Source: an uncultured Eubacteriales bacterium (GTDB taxonomy: Bacteria > Bacillota > Clostridia > Lachnospirales > Lachnospiraceae). From it: 32,200 nt of DNA. Position numbers and translations under genes: made by a program. Numbering within the stretch: position 1 is the first letter of the stretch; every line of letters starts with the position of its first letter. This document shows, piece by piece, positions 29,479 through 32,200 of this stretch. Below the pieces are notes generated by a model, which searched no databases, was not told the DNA's origin, and saw only the letters and a list, made by a program, of their open reading frames with translations. The DNA lies in NCBI GenBank assembly GCA_900545455.1, contig UQZF01000010.1, forward strand, positions 1 to 32,200, read 5' to 3'.

Positions 29479-32200
29479 TCATGCCTTTGAGTCATTCTTT
29501 TTCTTAGGCTTTAGAATAATGAAAACAACCACTGCCGCTGCAACCACAACTCCTGCAATTATGAGTATTGCTGTCATTGTGCTGACATTTCCGGCTGCCA
29601 CATCAGCCTGTACCGGCTCTGTATCCGGCTCCTGTGTTGTCTGCTGTGTCTCACTTTCCCGTGCCGTCGTATCTGCTTCGCTTGTCGTCTCAGAGGTCTC
29701 CTCCGTCGACTCCTCATGCTTGATATCCCTCTCCGGTGCAGGTATTATGTCACCGACCGAATCTGCTTCCGACACATACTCTGTTATTCCCGATACGCCT
29801 AGAAGAATGCTTTCCGCCACTCCGCTCTCAGAATATGCCGTGATCGTCGAACCTCCGATTGTGAGTGCCTTTGCTGTGACTGCCGCCTTACCGTCAGTTA
29901 CCTGAACCGTCGGCTCAGCTATGGAAGCCACAGACTCGTCGGACGATGCAAAGTAAATTTTCTCGTTGGCATCAGCAGGTGATACATTTGCTATTACGCT
30001 GTAGGTTCCGTCCTCATTATCAATCACCTCAAGCTCCATGCCCTCGACATCCACAACGACATTCTCCATGTCGTCTGTGCCCTCAAATTCCATATCGGAA
30101 AGAGTGAATGTTATCTCCACCGTCTTAGGATTTTCTACGGTTGTAAAATCCGCAACATGCTTTTTTACACTGACCTCCTCAACCATGGAGCCGTCCCATG
30201 AATTGATCGGGTCATTGGTATCGAATATTCCGGATGACTTAAGTGCACTCTTAGGCTCTGTCTGTGTCACGGTAAGTTCAACACCGTCCACTACCACACT
30301 GTCATACATTATATTACAGGACACAAGCTTTGACTTTTTTTCCTGTCCGAGTGTAACCGCATGGTCTTTTATGTATATAGCAGTCATTTTGCTCAGGCTG
30401 TCAACTCCTGCCTTTGCGGCATCATCCGACAAATCCTCCTCACAGTTGAATGTGAGCGTGTATGTTCCGTCACCGCTCACCGTTATCGGCTCGCCATACT
30501 CATTTGAGAAAAATGAGTGGTCATTGTCGTTGTAGTAGACGTTTATCGCAAGTGAAATCTCGTTGGCTCCTGCTCTGTGACCGACAACCACGCGCGTCAC
30601 CGCACTCTTTCCCTCGGCAGTCGTCGTTGTTATGTAAGCCACACCGTCGGACTTTGCAAGCACCTTGCCCGTCCTTGACACGGTCGCAACCTCCTCGTTT
30701 GACGAGCGGTATGTGAGATACTCACCCGCATCATTAATCTGCGCGTCTATGTAGGTGTAGGAATCCGTGTTGAGCTCAAGCTGCTCGGGAACGGATAAGG
30801 TCACATCGTCCTCGCCCTTTCTTCCGACCACGGTCACGGTCATGCTCTTGCCATAGCCGTCCTTCTGGCTGTATGCGGTTATCGTCGTCGTTCCGATTCC
30901 CCTTGCGCGGATGCGTCCGTCATACACCGTCGCAACGGAAGGATCATCGGTTTTCCAGAGCACAATATCGTTCGTGTCCTCAGGCTGAACATTCTTAACC
31001 GATGTCTCATAGAGAGCACCGACCTCTATACAAAGCTCATCCTTCTCGAGCTCGAAATCCGTGATAGGAATTATCTCGGTTCCCTTGCTCAAATCGGAGC
31101 AGTCGGAAGGCCCGTCAATATATTTTCCCCTGAGTATCGCCGCAATCAGGTCAGGATATACAGGCTCACAGGTCTCCCTGTCAATAAGTGTAAAATTATA
31201 GTCCGTAGGCTCCTTTGCAAGGTCATACTCGCCGTTATCCCAGTAGCACGTGACAATCATTCCCGTGTTGCAGATTCGGTTGACAACCTCATAGTGGTAG
31301 GCTCTGTCAGCCTCGTTTCTCTTGTCGATGGCACCGTACTCTCCCACTATTACAGGAATACCCTGCGAGGTGAACTTCTCGAGCTGCGCGAACTCGGCGA
31401 CAAGCTCATCGGTCATATCCTTCGTCCACTCGGTGTAGGTCGTGTTCTCCGCAAGTCCGAAGAGCCAGTTATAATAGTGCACCGACAGGAACAGTCTGTT
31501 CTCAACCGTATCCTCGGGAAAGCTGAAATCGTACTGTGTGGTGTTCGTGATGTTCGTGTATCTTCCCGGAACCGAGAGCCATCTGTACGCGTTGTTTGAG
31601 CCCGTTCCTCTGACCGTATCGACGAATATCTGGTTGAGCTCCATAATTCTGTCCATATCGAACTGAATGTTGTTTCCCGGTCCCGTGACCTCGTTCATCG
31701 ACTCGAATATGAGATGCTCGTCGTAATCCTTGAATCTGTCGGCAATCTGTTTCCACACCGCTGCATACTTTTCCTTGACCGAATCAAAATCATCCGATGC
31801 AATTCTAAGCCAGCCCGTCTGCTCGGCACCGTCGTGATGTATATTCACGATGACATACATATCCTGCTCTATGCAGTAGTCCATAATGTCCTGAACACGG
31901 CTTAACCATTTATCATTAATCTCATATCCGTTTTCATCATCAATCATAGTTCCCCAGGTCACAGGAATTCTCACAGTGTTAAAGCCATTGTCATGTACTG
32001 TCTTTATAACCTGCCTCGTTGTCTCAACATGCTGCCACAGCGTCTCATTTGGCGTAAAACCCGTATGTCCGTCCATCGTATTTCCTAGGTTCCAGCCCGC
32101 CCCCATCTCCTCAACCATCTCCTGCGCCGAGAGCACGCGGAACGGCTGCTGAGTTACCGCAGCCACAAGACCTTTGTCGTCAGAGGCATACACGCTGCAA
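29479..32200 (-). CDS. Cell-surface GH5 endoglucanase with Ig-like domains and C-terminal membrane anchor, 5'-truncated by window edge
   Basis: At least 906 residues; the N-terminus lies beyond the window, and the first visible residues (CSVYASDD) look like the end of a signal peptide (VYA cleavage). Numbered from the GTG at 32193, residues ~22-355 are a GH5 barrel: GAGWNLGNTMD (31-41), VNIHHDG (~116-122), acid/base E168 (FESMNEV), SVHYYNW (~237), nucleophile E285 (VIVGEYG) and W318. Two Big_2-like Ig domains follow (~378-457, ~462-538), then a beta-rich region with a possible carbohydrate-binding role (~545-705), a third Ig-like region, a Ser/Thr/Glu linker, one membrane helix and a Lys-rich tail. 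No LPXTG is present, so anchoring is by the helix. Endo-beta-1,4-glucanase is likely; other beta-glucans are possible. Confidence 0.9.
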   Translation of the reverse strand, partial: CSVYASDDKGLVAAVTQQPFRVLSAQEMVEEMGAGWNLGNTMDGHTGFTPNETLWQHVETTRQVIKTVHDNGFNTVRIPVTWGTMIDDENGYEINDKWLSRVQDIMDYCIEQDMYVIVNIHHDGAEQTGWLRIASDDFDSVKEKYAAVWKQIADRFKDYDEHLIFESMNEVTGPGNNIQFDMDRIMELNQIFVDTVRGTGSNNAYRWLSVPGRYTNITNTTQYDFSFPEDTVENRLFLSVHYYNWLFGLAENTTYTEWTKDMTDELVAEFAQLEKFTSQGIPVIVGEYGAIDKRNEADRAYHYEVVNRICNTGMIVTCYWDNGEYDLAKEPTDYNFTLIDRETCEPVYPDLIAAILRGKYIDGPSDCSDLSKGTEIIPITDFELEKDELCIEVGALYETSVKNVQPEDTNDIVLWKTDDPSVATVYDGRIRARGIGTTTITAYSQKDGYGKSMTVTVVGRKGEDDVTLSVPEQLELNTDSYTYIDAQINDAGEYLTYRSSNEEVATVSRTGKVLAKSDGVAYITTTTAEGKSAVTRVVVGHRAGANEISLAINVYYNDNDHSFFSNEYGEPITVSGDGTYTLTFNCEEDLSDDAAKAGVDSLSKMTAIYIKDHAVTLGQEKKSKLVSCNIMYDSVVVDGVELTVTQTEPKSALKSSGIFDTNDPINSWDGSMVEEVSVKKHVADFTTVENPKTVEITFTLSDMEFEGTDDMENVVVDVEGMELEVIDNEDGTYSVIANVSPADANEKIYFASSDESVASIAEPTVQVTDGKAAVTAKALTIGGSTITAYSESGVAESILLGVSGITEYVSEADSVGDIIPAPERDIKHEESTEETSETTSEADTTARESETQQTTQEPDTEPVQADVAAGNVSTMTAILIIAGVVVAAAVVVFIILKPKKKNDSKA

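Overview
The window looks like chromosome from an anaerobic Clostridia bacterium, most likely a Lachnospiraceae member (Butyrivibrio/Roseburia/Lachnospira-like). Signs of this are moderate GC, strong AGGAGG ribosome sites, consensus TTGACA/TATAAT promoters, YesN-type response regulators, multidomain surface cellulases and conserved hypothetical genes typical of that family. No rRNA, tRNA, CRISPR array or insertion sequence was seen.

Left part (1-9.6 kb): ordinary chromosomal genes. There is a partial rhodanese-domain protein; a zinc-phospholipase-C-like protein overlapping an Atg22/UMF1-like MFS transporter; an uncharacterised protein with a PD-(D/E)XK-like motif and a possible C-terminal winged helix; an intact GH13 debranching-enzyme-like protein whose catalytic residues are all replaced; the ABC-F protein Uup; a GPH-family sugar/cation symporter; and an HD-domain hydrolase. 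The last two share a bidirectional terminator whose loop contains a stop codon.

Middle (9.6-12.8 kb): a YkpA/YbiT-type ABC-F ATPase with a degenerate second site, then a small Xre-type regulator whose promoter carries two CGCA-N-TGCG palindromes. A decayed KilA-N-domain remnant follows, and then a PHP-domain phosphoesterase.

Core (12.8-27.8 kb): a cohesive cluster. One long minus-strand transcription unit runs PII-like protein > lipoprotein peptide-binding protein > DppB > DppC > DppD > DppF > class-A-beta-lactamase-like serine hydrolase > D-cysteine-desulfhydrase-like PLP enzyme > D-2-hydroxyacid dehydrogenase > class I aminotransferase > N-acyl-D-amino-acid deacylase > AEC transporter. It starts at a consensus promoter followed by a TCGAAC-GGT-GTTCGA palindrome. 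Divergent from it lie a TetR regulator and a second, diverged N-acyl-D-amino-acid deacylase. I read this as a regulated system for importing and degrading D-amino-acid-containing or N-acylated D-amino compounds: import, then amide cleavage, then ammonia removal or transamination, then reduction of 2-keto acids to D-2-hydroxy acids, then export. The substrate is inferred, not shown. Two oddities stand out: DppB lacks most of its first membrane helix, and the PII-like protein lacks the tyrosine that is normally modified.

Right part (27.8-32.2 kb): an orphan AraC-type response regulator with a consensus promoter, lying downstream of a large GH5 endoglucanase-like surface protein. That protein has Ig-like domains and a C-terminal membrane anchor, and it runs off the window edge.
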